Positions 1 through 10,852 of a stretch of DNA of 64,000 bases are shown one piece after another (within the stretch, counting starts at the first letter, position 1; each line of letters starts with the position of its first letter). The stretch is from Micromussa lordhowensis (Eukaryota > Cnidaria > Anthozoa > Scleractinia > Lobophylliidae). Both the position numbers and the translations under genes were made by a program. The notes under the pieces are model-generated. The model was not told where the DNA came from. It made no database searches and saw only the letters and a list, made by a program, of their open reading frames with translations. The stretch covers positions 36,380,837 through 36,444,836 of the forward strand of contig OZ026599.1 of NCBI GenBank assembly GCA_964020085.1, in the 5' to 3' direction.

Positions 1-281
1 TCATTGGCTAAGCATTTGTGCAGGTCACGTGGCCGTCAACAAGGTGGCCTGAAGGCGAGGGTCCACTGCACGTCCAGGAATATAAGGGATCTTAATTGAT
101 GATTCGGCGGATTCAGTAATCGCTCCGTGCGCCAAATCGAAATTTTATGGTAACTCAACATCCGAGCAACATTACATACCCAGCTCTTTTTAGTCCTCTT
201 AAACATAACTAACCGAATGCACCTTGCAATTCCACGGATTATATGATTTCAGTCACAACTGCATTACTTATAATGACGTAC

Positions 282-536
282 CTACAAACCACGAGTGTCT
301 GACTGGGGGCGCCGAGTTTCCCGCCAAATCTGTAACCTGAACATAAATGCTGTAGTAGCCTTCAGTCAGATTGGTTCCAGTCCACGACATATTACATGGC
401 TGGCCGGTGATCTGGGAAGGAGTTTGCAATGTGCACTGAGCCGTGACGTTCTCGTTTGCTGACCACGTGATTGTAACGTTACCGCCAGAGCGTGACGGAG
501 CATTCACAAAGTTTAACACTGGCGGGGTGATATCCT
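282..536 (-). CDS. Exon 10 of modular extracellular protein gene (Ig-like module)
   Basis: Minus-strand exon with acceptor TTAATTTACAG and donor GTACGT. It enters in phase 1 (the G left by exon 9 plus AG gives Glu) and leaves in phase 1, so the gene continues past the left edge. The 85-residue module starts DITPPVLNF and ends RHSWFV, with TITWSANENVTAQC, a second Cys after TGQP and a VTDLAGN strand. This resembles the Ig-like/HYR-like beta-sandwich modules of VWDE-like animal extracellular proteins (inference from pattern). NVT, NMS and NLT are N-glycosylation sequons, consistent with secretion. Confidence 0.8.
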
Positions 537-862
537 CTGTAAATTAACAAAAACATTTGCCGATTAATACCTTTAACGTGAACCGCGAACAATAACCGTT
601 AACAAGAGCGTCGACACGGTTGAAATAATTCTTCCTTTCCTCCCCTTTAATACCTCTCAACACCACCTTTCTTATCCCCGTCTTTACCTTACAATGTTGA
701 GCTCTCAAAAGTGAATATATAAACAATCAAAAGTGACTGTACAATCAACATCTTCGAAGGTTTAAACACTGGGGGGCCTATAAAAACGTTTGAATGCAAC
801 ATTGAACAACTAAATGTTATAATGTTTCTGGCGAGCACAGGAATTACTCAAGAGTCAAGAGT

Positions 863-1163
863 GGGAGGTACGGTGGCCTCATGGTTAGTGCGCTCGACTC
901 CGGAGCGAGCGGTCCGGGCTCGAGCCCTGGCCGGGTACATTGTGTTGTGTTCTTAGTCAAGACACCTTACTCTCACAGTACCTCTCTCCACCCAGGTGTA
1001 TAAATGGGTACCAGCGAACTTAATACTGGGGGTAACCCTGCGATGGTCTAGCATCCCATCCAGGGGGAGTAGAAATACTCCTAGTCGCTTCATCCTACGG
1101 AAACCGGTATAAGCTCCGGCCTGAAAGGCCACTTGGCTGGTATACAGACTTAACCTACCTTAT
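863..1163 (+). mobile_element. tRNA-derived SINE, full copy with TSD
   Basis: The head is tRNA-like: an A-box-like TGGCCTCATGGTTAG and a B-box-like GGGCTCGAGCCC. A body follows with CTCTCTCCACCCAGG and AAATGGGTACC. It is flanked by 14-bp direct repeats, CAAGAGTCAAGAGT (849-862) and CAAGAGTCAAAAGT (1164-1177), with one mismatch. A second copy lies at 31655-31971 and a diverged minus-strand relative at 62684-62910. It sits in an intron of the host gene. Confidence 0.85.
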
Positions 1164-1177
1164 CAAGAGTCAAAAGT

Positions 1178-1944
1178 AAAAAAAAGTCACCAGTTTGCTT
1201 GCAAATTTTTGCGCATGGAAGAAGAGACTAGTCTGATGAACTTCTCGTCTTACTTCGAGGAGAATGCGCTCTTGCGTCGTGGCTTTTAGTCTACTCGGCT
1301 AATCAGTAGGCTGATCATACAAACTAAAATGTTAAATTTGCTGGCAGTAAAGGATGACTTATTCCTTACTTATTTTAATGCTCCATGTGTTAGGGTCTTT
1401 GATTGATGGCGACTCTGCTCCACAGTGAGTAACACCTTTAGCAACACCTACGAGAAAACGGCGAATTGGTACACAGGTATTAATGGCACGATTCTGCAGC
1501 ATTTAATGATCGTGTGTTAACTAAATAAACGAGGCAAAATGCCAAAATAAGTACGAGCAAAATTTTAAAAGAAATCACACCTAAAGGCGAGAGACTTAAA
1601 ACTCTCCTTGTATTTTTACAACTAACAGTATATTTTTTTCAGTTTTGTTCAGCCTCCGGCTTATTTCAGGCCTCTTCGGAAGGAAGCCACCCTCGAGCTC
1701 CTCGGTTTCAGTACGTTGATGTTACCTGTGGTGAAATTAAAACATGTAGTTTACCGTTCGCACCCGTTTCTTTTTCTGTACCGTTTGGCCAGCCAACACT
1801 TGCATAGCAATTTCTTAAGCTGGTGACGGGGGAACAATTAAAAAGCCATTGGGAGAATAGTAGCCGCGGTTTTCAATATCCTGGGCATTGAATACCATAG
1901 TGATATTGCTACGCCTGTAGGTTTCATAAAAGATTCCTATTTAC
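1178..1944. other. Intron sequence, no recognised feature
   Basis: Part of the intron between exons 9 and 10. I see no coding exon, RNA gene or clear repeat. There are A/T runs only. Confidence 0.5.
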
Positions 1945-2131
1945 CTGGGTCCATTGTTACATAGTAAGTCTCTCTCTCGGTGAATCCCACTGAAGTCGTG
2001 AACTCAATCTTCCTCCCCAGGCTCCCAACTGGATACAACACAGCGGCTGTGATGGCCACATCGACACTGAACACAACATTGCCGTCCGAACGATGAATCC
2101 GGATGTAACTGCTTCGTGTAGGGCGCACGAA
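1945..2131 (-). CDS. Exon 9 of modular extracellular protein gene
   Basis: Acceptor CTTTCTACAG and donor GTAAATAGG. It begins in phase 0 (FVRPTRSSYIRIHRSDG) and ends in phase 1. Together with exon 8 it forms one domain of about 90 residues: PPQIVSLSP, a WIITFDKQF strand, and a closing FTERETYYVTMDP. The layout resembles bacterial-Ig-like (Big_5-type) beta-sandwich modules. The family comparison is from memory of the pattern, not a search. Confidence 0.82.
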
Positions 2132-2824
2132 CTGTAGAAAGTGTGAGATGGTAAAACTCTGTTCTATTCCTATTAAAGGAGCCTTTATAGTAAACTCTCG
2201 TTATAGTGGACACCCTCGAAACCGTCATTTGACGGCAATAAAAGGCTTAAAAACTTGTTTGAAGTATCCTACTGTCAGATGAACACCGACGTTTCGGAGT
2301 TGGCCTTTTGTTCGCGGTGTGTTTTCAAGGACCAAGCACGAAACCAGCTGACTTCTGTGGTAACCTCACTATTTGACACTTTTAACAGCTTTTCCATCCT
2401 TTAGTATCCTTTGTGTTATAACTTTCACGTATCACATTAATTTTTTTCCCATTGCTTTGGCTGAACACCTTCCGAGATGTGCACGAGGAGTAAGAGAAAA
2501 ATCGAAATAATTTTGTGAAAAAAAAAGAAACAACAACAACAATGATTGTCATGCACGCGGCAGTGCTAATTAAATAGTCCCTGACTGCATTATTTTAATT
2601 TATTATTCAACTTTCATACACTGTACGAATTCCGATTTTCTGATTGGCTGATTTGTACCACGTGATACTGGGTTATGACGAAACAACCTCCTTAACGTCA
2701 CTATCGTGGTATAATAGCAGCCGTGGTGTAAATTCAACACACCACTGTCATTACACCATGGTTTCGGCTGACTCAAAGTTTGGCGATTTCTTTGTGCAGT
2801 GTATTCAATTTGAACAATAAAAAT

Positions 2825-3000
2825 GTTAACGCACTCATTGCTCGTGAATTATCGGATTTACCTGAACTCGTTCACTAACAATGAACTCAAAATTTTCAAT
2901 ACCACACTCGCCAAGCCTCGTGCGGTATTGAAATTTCTCGTTCATTGTTAGTTAACTCGTGTAGGTAAATCCCGATAATGCACTCGCTGAGTGCGTTAAC
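2825..3000. repeat. Foldback hairpin MITE
   Basis: A near-palindrome of 176 bp starting GTTAACGCACTC and ending GAGTGCGTTAAC. The arms are about 75-80 bp with mismatches, and the middle holds CTCGCCAAGCCTCGTG. No coding capacity. It lies in an intron just downstream of exon 8. Confidence 0.75.
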
Positions 3001-3014
3001 CTGTAATTATTTAC

Positions 3015-3100
3015 CTGCTTGTCAAAAGTTATGATCCATTGTCGCGTGTCCGGTAGAACCTCTCCCGTTGGTGACAGGCTTACGATTTGTGGCGGAGCAA
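3015..3100 (-). CDS. Exon 8 of modular extracellular protein gene
   Basis: 86 bp between acceptor TTCCATTAACAG and donor GTAAATA. It starts with TT, completing a Val codon from exon 7, and ends on a codon boundary that joins exon 9. It encodes APPQIVSLSPTGEV through WIITFDKQ, the first half of the Ig-like domain completed by exon 9. Confidence 0.85.
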
Positions 3101-3369
3101 CTGTTAATGGAAAAGTAGGTCGTCAATGCGTGCAAACACTGCTTATGTCTCAAAATGAAATTGTTTTAAGTCTTTCAAGCCAAATCATTTGATAACGAGC
3201 GCAGAAAAAAATAGTTTCTAAAGAACTGGCAGTTCTGCATCATTAAAAGTTAATACATGAGCATGACTTAATAAAATGGATACCAAGTTAGCACAAAGCA
3301 TAACGTAAAAGTACTATTCAATGGCTTTCATTTGAATGACTTAAGCTTAGACTTAAACGTTAGTGTAAC

Positions 3370-3640
3370 AACTTTTCACCGAAGTGGAGGTGATTAGCGG
3401 TGGATATTTACCGAGCCGCGAAGCGAAGTATATACTAAAACAGTGAGATAATATACACAACAAAAAATGTTTTTAATTCATTAATTCAAGCAACGATTCC
3501 AATATTTTCCCGCGCGCAAACCGGGACGCCATTTTCTCTCGAGTTGCTCCGAGGTAAATAGCACAGGATATCCGGAGTTTGACGAGCCAATCAGCGTGCG
3601 CCATCAACGCTATCCACTGTTTTAGTATATACTTATATGA
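3370..3640. repeat. TIR-like repeat with 19-bp inverted pair
   Basis: AGTATATACTAAAACAGTG (3427-3445) recurs exactly inverted at 3615-3633. The left side reads CACCGAAGTGGAGGTGATTAGCGG. Related sequence (GGAAGTGGAGGTGAATA, TTTTAGTATATACCAC) flanks the region near 45.65-46.7 kb, so this is a dispersed family. Confidence 0.55.
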
Positions 3641-3775
3641 TTTATCACATATTTATCATCATCATCAGTACCACATGAAAGTACTACTCAGTGGTTTGTA
3701 TTTAATTTCACAACGTAGGGTTTCATCCACAGACTTCAAAGTTAGAACCACCTTGTACAGAATAATAAACGTTAT

Positions 3776-4460
3776 TTAAAACTGGATCACTGGATAGTGC
3801 AATTCGAGAGTTTTCATTGGCTTAGCCATCATGGGCGATGAGCCATTATACCATGCTCTACGAATGTGGTACTCGCAGCGTACGCGTGATTTTTTTGAGG
3901 CGTTTTTTTTTTTTTTTTTTTTTAAGTTTAGTTTGCTATATTTTTGGGGCGTTTTTAATAAACAATTATTCCACTCGCCCGTTTTGGAAAAGAGATAAGG
4001 GACCTTAAGCAATGACGACGGCGACGCCAAGGGCAACGCCTAGAAAAAAATGAATTTTTACTTTACCGTCGAATTTCGCAGATGCCTCGATCTGTTCAGT
4101 GCGTCTATCGTTCTCAGAACTTGCTCAAGCTTAATATGTAATGCCAGCGTTCAATGCCAAATGACAATACGAAAAATAAGCCGCCGTCGCTCACGTTCTC
4201 CAAAATACCCAGAACTTGGTCATTTCACGTTGTTGTTTTGCTGAGGACGGCGAAGAAATGTACAAAGAATTATAACGCACGTGCATAGCTATTGTTCTGC
4301 TCATTAAACCTTTTGTTTTGTGGCGTTTCCGTTGCCGTTGCCGTTGCCGTTGTGGTTTGCTTAAGGTCCCTATAATTATAGCAAACTCGGCGCTATGCGC
4401 CTCGTTGGCTATCTACCATCTCATATTCAACGCGCGCTTGTGGAATAATTGTTAAGTACC
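3776..4460. repeat. Dispersed repeat family R1, copy 1
   Basis: Shares TTTTCATTGGCTTAGCCATCATGGG, split here to its key parts TTTTCATTGGCTTAG and CCATCATGGG, and the end TGTGGAATAATTGTTAA, with copies at 30482-30780 and 62277-62562. The 3' half is an inverted pair (TATTCCACTCGCCC against GCGCGCTTGTGGAATA). A second element (3998-4371) is nested in it. Confidence 0.7.
3998..4371. mobile_element. Nested MITE, TIR AGGGACCTTAAGC, 3-bp TSD
   Basis: The ends are AGGGACCTTAAGC and GCTTAAGGTCCCT, flanked by ATA (3995-3997 and 4372-4374). The unfilled R1 copy at 30.55 kb reads ATAATTATAGCC at the same point, confirming the insertion. A relic of the same element lies at 13031-13345. A larger element with related termini lies at 60102-61219. 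Confidence 0.8.
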
Positions 4461-4860
4461 ACATGGTAGTACTGCTCAGTAGCTTTCATTTGAATGGTCG
4501 CACACTTAAGGGTTTTTTCCTGGGTGTTTACTTTTGTAGGTGACAGGTGTTACAGCGTGATCGAACACACAAGGATAAGAGCAAAAACGTGGAGTCAGTT
4601 AGAAAATGACTTGTATCAAATCCGTAAAAAAGAAGTTTCATCTGTTGATCAGAAACATAATCAATATGTTGATCAGATACTGATCAATATGATGATTTGA
4701 AGAAATCCCCACAAAATAGAATCTCTACACAGGTAACACTACTCACTTGCAGTTGATGAGCAGTTAATCAATATATTAAGCAATAATAATAATACTAATA
4801 ACGAGTAAAATATAATCATTTAGTTATTATTACTTTTATCGCCATCAAAAAAAGGTTTAC

Positions 4861-4901
4861 CTCCAACAAGCAGCGTAACGCATCGCTGATCAGTTGTTAT
4901 C
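4861..4901 (-). CDS. Exon 7 (41-bp microexon) of modular protein gene
   Basis: Acceptor TTGTTTTCAG and donor GTAAACC. It begins with the third base of a Gly codon opened by exon 6 and ends with the first base of the Val codon closed by exon 8. It encodes ITTDQRCVTLLVG, linking LFCFTGLEDSG of exon 6 to APPQIV of exon 8. The Cys here probably pairs with the Cys in LFCF. Confidence 0.85.
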
Positions 4902-5110
4902 CTGAAAACAAAGTGAAACCAAATCGATTAATGAAACCAGCAATTTAACAAATAACAATTGAAAATTTGTGACTGAATCGTCGACTATAATGTCACATTT
5001 ACTGCTCGGGTAAAATGTCCCAGGTACATGGGAAATTGCTTTGAATTACAATGCGATAGTAACCAAAAATAATTCGATAGGAACAAAGACCTAAGTATAT
5101 CTATGGCCTA

Positions 5111-5160
5111 TTGGATGGATGGATGGATGGATGCAATCTTTTATTTAAACACGGAGCTTT
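5111..5160 (-). repeat. GGAT microsatellite with LINE-tail-like flank
   Basis: Short (GGAT) run followed by GCAATCTTTTATTTAAACACGG, key part CTTTTATTTAAACACGG. This resembles an antisense LINE/SINE 3' tail. A similar (AAT)n plus AACTTTATTT tail lies at 5433-5456. Confidence 0.45.
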
Positions 5161-5659
5161 ATCAAATTAAAACGTACAAGTTAAAATTTGGTTTCCATAA
5201 AATCCGTACAATTCCTAACTAGACTGAAATATAAGTAAACTTATTGAAGCAACTACAACGAGGTGAGGCTAACCCTAAACCCAAAAACCAACAGACCTGA
5301 TGTTTTCCAGTGCTCTGGCAACTACTATCCTTGCCTGAGCGGTCACACCCATATTTACGGAGTACTAAGGCAGAAAATAAATCCTAACAAACCTAAATGT
5401 ATCACTTTCAGGAGCTATAAGAATTTCGATCCTAATAATAATAATAACTTTATTTAAGTGTCATATGTATTTAGCACTGTTGTACTAATTGGGGACACTG
5501 TAAATAAATAATAATGTTTACAAGCAACTTTTGTCCTCGGCGCCTTGGCACATAGGACAATTATTCCACGAGATTGACGATCAAGTTTATGTCTGGAATC
5601 TGTTAATTAATGACATACTGGATGAAAATCTAGGAATGAGGCAACTAAACAGAGAAGGA

Positions 5660-7040
5660 TTGCAATAGAGGAGTATTGGAGGAAAACTCTGAGGATTTAA
5701 AGAACAATCCAAAGACCTTCTTCAACACTTTCAAGCCTTTCTTGAGTTCAAAGGGCTGCACTAAAGGTGAAGACATTCATTTAAACGTGAATGGGAACGT
5801 AATAAAGGACCAAAAGCAAGTTGCGGAAGTACTGGTAGAGCATTTTAGTACGTTAGCAGATGGTATTGGAGAGCGTAAATAAATGAAGGACTTTAAGGAT
5901 CACCCTAGTGTTCAAATAATCCAACGGGAGTACGGGAACTCGACGCAGACTGTCGAAATTAAACCTGTCACGGAAGGGCAAGTTCTCGCTGTTCTTGAAT
6001 CGCTGAACATAAACAAAGCTACTGGCATGCAGTAATGGTATTCCACCTAGAGTGCAACAGTTGTCCAAACCACTTAATACCCTTTTTAACTCGTTTTTAA
6101 GTAACTGTGCGTGGCTAAGTGTCTAGAAGAGAGGAGATTGGACTCCAGTGTACAAAAAAGAGGACAAGCTTTCTAATGAGAATTACAGACCAATTACTAT
6201 CCTCCCATGTGTGAACAAAATTCTGGAAGAGTTGGTGGGTTCGCAGATAGCCGCCGGTTTCGACTCCCGTATGTATGAGAATTCAACTGCATATCGTAAA
6301 CATCACCGGCTGTGAAACTACCTTAATTACCCTGGTTGAGACATGGAAGAAGGCAAGGGACGAGAGTCTCGTTGTAAACATTCTCTCAACTGACATGTTT
6401 CAGGCGTTCGATTCACTGTGTAATAATAGGATTAGAGTAGGGATCGTTTTACGTCAGGTGATCTTACGGGTAGTCACGCTTTTGTACAACCCAGCGATGT
6501 CGTGAGGACACGAGCTCTCAATATATATTCATTGAGTTCTGTTTAAGCCTCTTGTGTCTTGTTGTTCGTAATCTTGCGGCTCGTTACACACTGCACCCAC
6601 CAATGCTACTGAGTAAGCTTAAAGCATATGGTTTCCAGGACGGACTTATACAACTCCTCAAAAGCTACCTCTGTGACAGATACAACCGTGTCAAAATGGG
6701 CAACCACATCAGTTCGTATAGGCTGGTAAATCGAGGCTGTCCCCAGGACTCCTCCTTGGGGCCGTTGTTATAGAACATTTTCCAAAATGACCTCCCCCTG
6801 TGCATAGCAACCAAACCGTCTATGTACGCTGACGATCACCAAATTTATCACAGTGGTCATGATCTGGCGGAGGTTACATCTCAGTTACGTGTAAGTGCAG
6901 ATCAGGCAACCAAGTGGTACGAGTCTAACCCTCAAGAAATACCAGACACTGAACATCGGCACTTGCTTGCTTTACATCCGTATTGGACAAGGAAAGGTCT
7001 ATGTTACTGGCAAGAGCGGCGATTCTCTGTCTAGACCCAG
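5660..7040 (+). pseudogene. Decayed non-LTR retrotransposon reverse transcriptase (CR1/L2-like)
   Basis: Reverse transcriptase fragments appear in order over three frames: DLKNNPKTFFNTFKPFL (5694 on), the NYRPITILP motif near 6180, an STDMFQAFDSL motif A near 6385-6418, LLSKLKAYGF near 6604, a degraded GCPQDSSLGPLL near 6738, and the catalytic YADD box at 6822-6836. Stops, frameshifts and a 170-bp insertion (6419-6588) break it. The fingers/palm order and YADD place it among CR1/L2-type LINEs (family assignment is inference). It lies in the intron between exons 6 and 7, opposite to the host gene. Confidence 0.85.
6419..6588 (+). mobile_element. Probable solo LTR inserted in the LINE
   Basis: A 170-bp insert starting TGTAATAATAGG and ending CGGCTCGTTACA, so it has TG...CA ends. 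It is flanked by the 5-bp duplication CACTG (6414-6418 and 6589-6593). Removing the insert and one CACTG places the FDSL codons next to HPP, the usual order in this LINE. TG...CA ends with a 5-bp TSD are the signature of an LTR-retrotransposon solo LTR. Strand is nominal. Confidence 0.7.
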
Positions 7041-7105
7041 TAAGAGTAAGTTTGTTCAAGTTAAGCCAGATGGTAATTCCTTGAAGATCCCTACTCATTT
7101 TATCT

Positions 7106-7149
7106 TTTATCTTTATCTTTATCTTGATGGATGGATGGATGGATGGATG

Positions 7150-7187
<38 letters not shown>
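7106..7187. repeat. Compound microsatellite (CTTTAT)n(GGAT)n(GATT)n
   Basis: Consecutive runs of CTTTAT, GGAT and GATT. This may be the former 3' tail of the adjacent LINE. Confidence 0.9.
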
Positions 7188-7320
7188 GTTCAGTATATCT
7201 GCGGGTTAAAACCGAAGTTAAAGTGACTGATGTAATTACTTTAGCTGAAATTTTCCTTCTTCTACTGGAGAAAGATAGCATAATATGCAATTTTTTCCAA
7301 CATGAATGAAAACAATGCCG

Positions 7321-7544
7321 CTTTTTACAGTCAAACCAAGTAAAGCGTACCCCTCAAGGTTACATTAATGAATTGATTATTTAAATATTGAACTCGCTAG
7401 TTGTTTAAAAAATGCAATAAAGAACTCATTATTGGAAGTTGATCCCGTTGATCGCTCCAAGAATATGGCTACGGGTTCAATATTCAAATAATCAATTTAG
7501 TAATGTAATCTTGAATGATACGCTTCACTTAGTTTGACTGTAAA
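7321..7544. repeat. Foldback MITE, TIR TTTACAGTCAAACC family
   Basis: Inverted ends TTTACAGTCAAACCAAG and CTTAGTTTGACTGTAAA. Internal inverted segments are ATTGATTATTTAAATATTGAAC and its complement (key part TTGATTATTTAAATATTGAA). A second member is at 30919-31231. Confidence 0.75.
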
Positions 7545-7638
7545 TGCTGAGTATGACCAGAACTTCATACTACGCCAGTCATGCATGAATGTTATTTTTA
7601 GAGTTTATCCAGAGTTAGGACCACAAATCCTCCCTTAC

Positions 7639-7794
7639 CCAGAATCCTCCAGTCCTGTGAAACAAAACAGCTTAGACTCTATCTGTGACGTCGGTGGTGT
7701 CCAAGTGACATTGACGTAATATTCCTGCGGTGCATACTGGGCCACGGACGATTTGATAAATCCGGGGGGACTGCTTGTAGTGACCTCTACGATA
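7639..7794 (-). CDS. Exon 6 of modular extracellular protein gene
   Basis: Acceptor CCTGTTTTGCAG and donor GTAAGGGAGG, 156 bp. It starts in phase 2: AG from exon 5 plus T gives Ser. It ends with two bases of a Gly codon. Encodes IVEVTTSSPPGFIKS, then EYYVNVTWTPP and KLFCFTGLEDSG, an extracellular beta-sandwich-like segment with one NVT sequon. The reading frame is confirmed by phase at both neighbours. The longer minus-strand frame over the same bases does not fit the splice phases. Confidence 0.85.
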
Positions 7795-8393
7795 CTGCAA
7801 AACAGGTATGGCTAAACGTATCATAACGTTGTCGTTAATACGCGAACATTTGACGTATATTTGTCGCCTGAACTGTATATTCAAAGCTCTTTCACAATCA
7901 AATCATTGGGTAATTACAGGGCAACAATTATTTCATGAGCGCCCTTTGGATGTGAGATGATATTGTGTCGTGTTGGTTGATAACAAGATATGTAGATTGA
8001 TTAACATTTTGGGGACAAACTAGTATCTCATTGGGTTTCTAAACCCATCTACCGACTGCAATAGGAAGTTCTGGTTTGCTAACGTTATAAATAATTTACC
8101 ACCGCGGAACCTAGAAAAAATTCTTCTTTAATTCCAATGCAACCCCACATGCCAAGTTAACAAACAAAACGTTTTTTTAACGGGAGAAAACTACTTTCTC
8201 TAACTTAGGCTATTTGCAACTAAGACTTTCAGCTATGTCTGTCGTCCTCTCAGCTCCCTGGGTGCCTGGGTAGGAATTTCACGATTTCCAAGGTGATAGC
8301 TTGAAGATCTGGCATGGTTGTGTGGCGTCAGTAAAAAGCAAAAAGAATCTAGAAATAATTAGAGCGACAATGCATAACAGAGTTTAACAACAC

Positions 8394-8665
8394 CTCTTTG
8401 ACGGCCCACCAGCTCGCACCATGATCCGATCGAAGTATGTTCCACCAGGGGGAATGCCGATGCACGATCCCCCGGCCCGAGTCTCTTCCGTGAACTCAGG
8501 GCGCTCGTCACAGGCTTCATTTGAGGTAGCAAAGTAGATCAAGAACTGCAACGGGATGCTGCTCAACGCGTCTGTGGCGGTTGGTGTAGCAAAGTCTTCA
8601 ATCATAACAGCAGCAGCATAGTAGCCAGTCCTTGCTGGTGAACTGTATGTGATTTTACACTCGCG
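8394..8665 (-). CDS. Exon 5 of modular extracellular protein gene
   Basis: Acceptor TTTCACTGTTACAG, donor GTGTTG, 272 bp, entering in phase 0 and leaving in phase 2. Encodes RECKITYSSPARTGYY, AAAVMIEDFATP, LSSIPLQFLIYF and a Cys-containing SCIGIPPGGTYFDRI segment. The hydrophobic strand PLQFLIYF followed by paired Cys residues is a recurring pattern in uncharacterised cnidarian and lancelet secreted proteins (from memory). No enzymatic motif is visible. Confidence 0.87.
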
Positions 8666-9039
8666 CTGTAACAGTGAAAACAGTTACAAGTGGTTAGACT
8701 CTTGAAAGAGAAGGGGAGGGAAGCTCTCTCCTCCGCTGAGGTTTGAACATTTGTTATAGAAAAATAGAAGTTTTCTCAGGTAGAAAAACACCAAAAGAAG
8801 CAATAAGAGGAAGGGTATGTTGCTTAATAACAACGATAAGGTATGTTTATCTGCGTCACAATGAATAGGTAGTGTCAGTAAATATTAGACGTGAATCGCC
8901 ATTAGTTACTTAGTTAGTTACTAACTAGTTAGTTACAGATAGTTTTTTTTAGCTGCCGGGTAATTCTCGCTCTCCAACAGTGCTATCTTGTACCGCGCCC
9001 AGCTGGTCCCCGGACACTATCTCTATTGGGACTACTTAC

Positions 9040-9140
9040 AGAATACATCCATGCGTTTGGATTTCCACCGCATGCATCTCCACACTCCCCATATCCTCTC
9101 GCCCAGCGGCATCGTACCTCGTCGTTGTCGGCGTCAGTCA
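9040..9140 (-). CDS. Exon 4 of modular extracellular protein gene
   Basis: Acceptor TTGGTAG and a perfect GTAAGT donor. The leading TG completes Val with the G from exon 3. Encodes VTDADNDEVRCRWARG, then YGECGDACGG and NAWMYS. The acidic DADND stretch could bind calcium and four Cys residues suggest disulfides (both inference). It ends on a codon boundary, as exon 5 requires. The exon has no ATG and is easy to miss. Confidence 0.85.
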
Positions 9141-9748
9141 CTACCAAGATATCAAATATATGATTTGATTATATACCAGGGGCACCGAATGACGGTCTCC
9201 TCTCACCAGTATCCTTTAAAGCGTTGTTTTGGGCTATCTGGAGTGCTTTTAAAGCCCTGTAGGTTAGTTTTAGCGCGGCAAGAAAATGGTTATATGTTTA
9301 TTTATTCGCAGAGAAACTTGAGTCTCAGTCCTCAAATTGATTTGGGCTTTTTTGCTTATTTCCCGAAATCCAACAGTCTTATTGCCTTACCGAAAATCGT
9401 ACATACATTCTTACTCCTCTCCACCTCCTGTGGGACATACGGGAACTTCCGAAAATCATAGCTGACTTTCGTTTCTGTACCCAAAACGACGTTTTTATCA
9501 ATCCGAAAACAACAAGTAGCCATTAAATTCTCATATCAGAAAAGTTCGAGATGACAATCGGAGGAGATTCAGTAAAGGCCTTCCGAACAGATTATTTACC
9601 GAAACGATACGTTGGTTGCCCCTGCGATAAGAACAATTGCAAGAGGCCGAAGAAACACAGACAAACAGAGAGACAGGCAAGCAGAGCGAGTTTACATGGG
9701 GTGGCGCAGCCAAACGGGCCGAAAAACGCAGGCGTTAAAGAATCATAC

Positions 9749-9927
9749 CTGGGATAAAGATGGTATGGTTGCATCCGAATTTCAAACGCACTATTGGCGT
9801 CATTGTCGTTACCGGAGACGTATTCATACGTCCTGTGTCATTTCGCACGGTGAGGTTTACGTACATGCGCAGTTGCCATCGAGCTGCTGAATGATGCACC
9901 AGGGAAATCCAATTAGAGCCCTCGTAG
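9749..9927 (-). CDS. Exon 3 of modular extracellular protein gene
   Basis: Acceptor CTTGTTCTGCAG, donor GTATGATT, 179 bp (1 + 177 + 1). Encodes YEGSNWISLVHHSAARW, then NLTVRNDTGRMNTSP and MTPIVRLKFGCNHTIFIP. NLT, NDT and NHT are sequons. The phase joins exactly to exons 2 and 4, giving FIP-VTDADND across the 3/4 junction. Confidence 0.87.
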
Positions 9928-10257
9928 CTGCAGAACAAGAATTTTGTATTAGGTCCCTCAGAAGAAGTAACATAAGCAAAAGTAACTGTTTAAGGTAACC
10001 CAAGGGTACGCTGTGTAAAGGGTTTCGGGGGATGTCGTCCACTAAACGCTAAACCCGCTAAGCCGATACGGCGCTTAACATACTGACGTGTTGACTTAAA
10101 AGTTTGTTTAATTACAAGTACCCTGGTGGTCCACGTGAAACGTCTTGTACCTATGTTACTTATTTTAGATAGCCCCTTGCTTTCCCTGTGGTACTATTCT
10201 TTCTTTAATAAGCGTTGATGTAAAACTGTTCGGTCGTTGTGGGATTTTATAGTGCTC

Positions 10258-10501
10258 GTTAAAGGAGCTACGTCACGGTATTTTGAGTTATTTCCACCGT
10301 CGACAAAATTACCTTTAAATTAAAGGAAACCTGAAAATGATACTTTACAAAGATAGAAAAACACTAAAGAGATAGTAACAAACCATAAAGGAACAAGGAT
10401 GGTTAAGGATGGAGAAGATTGACACGGATTACAAACAACAAAATTGAAAAATTTAGGCTAAATGTTTCAAACCGTTTAACCGTGACACAGCTCCTTTAAA
10501 C
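10258..10501. repeat. MITE, TIR TTAAAGGAGCT..GTCACGG
   Basis: Inverted ends GTTAAAGGAGCTACGTCACGG and ACCGTGACACAGCTCCTTTAAAC (key parts AGGAGCT and GTCACGG). Non-coding interior of about 200 bp. Intronic. Confidence 0.7.
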
Positions 10502-10689
10502 ACGGTTATCCATAAACACTACTGTTGTGATCAGTGCCGCGCGCGAGTCTGCCGGTCTCCGTTTCTTAGCCGTATGTTTTTTCTCTACGTAAATTGGATC
10601 AATTAACTAATTTGAACCTGCACTGATTCAAGGTAAAATTGAATCTATGAAAAGTCTACTCGCAAAATATCAGCACAAGAGCCTGAGAG

Positions 10690-10852
10690 TCGAATAGCGA
10701 TGTTTTACGTCACCAATTGTTATTTTTGTGCCAACCAGAGGTTCATTGGCTGTTGAAACAATGTATCCTATTGTTCAGTGGCTGGCAAATTTGAATATCA
10801 AAAGAAATATGACGTCAACGTTTGTAAACAAGAAACATCGCTATTCTCCGTC
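10690..10852. repeat. Short TIR repeat, ends GAATAGCGATGTTT
   Basis: GAATAGCGATGTTTTACGTC at the left and AAACATCGCTATTC at the right are inverted copies about 130 bp apart. Non-coding, intronic. Confidence 0.65.

Noticed and set aside
1..120. Possible further exon of the main gene at the left edge
   Set aside because: Acceptor-like AG sites exist on the minus strand, but the phase required by exon 10 runs into a stop (VDPRLQATLLTAT then stop), so I do not call it.
863..940. Possible functional tRNA gene
   Set aside because: A- and B-box-like elements are present but no closed acceptor stem, and it is embedded in a SINE with TSD.
2250..2330. Second hammerhead-like site around GACGTTTCGGAG
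   Set aside because: The GAAAC box is present on the minus strand but no CTGATGA precedes it at the right distance.
7672..7884. 70-codon minus-strand frame overlapping exon 6
   Set aside because: Its frame does not fit the splice phases. The shifted frame (FIKSSVAQYAPQEYYVNVTW) does.
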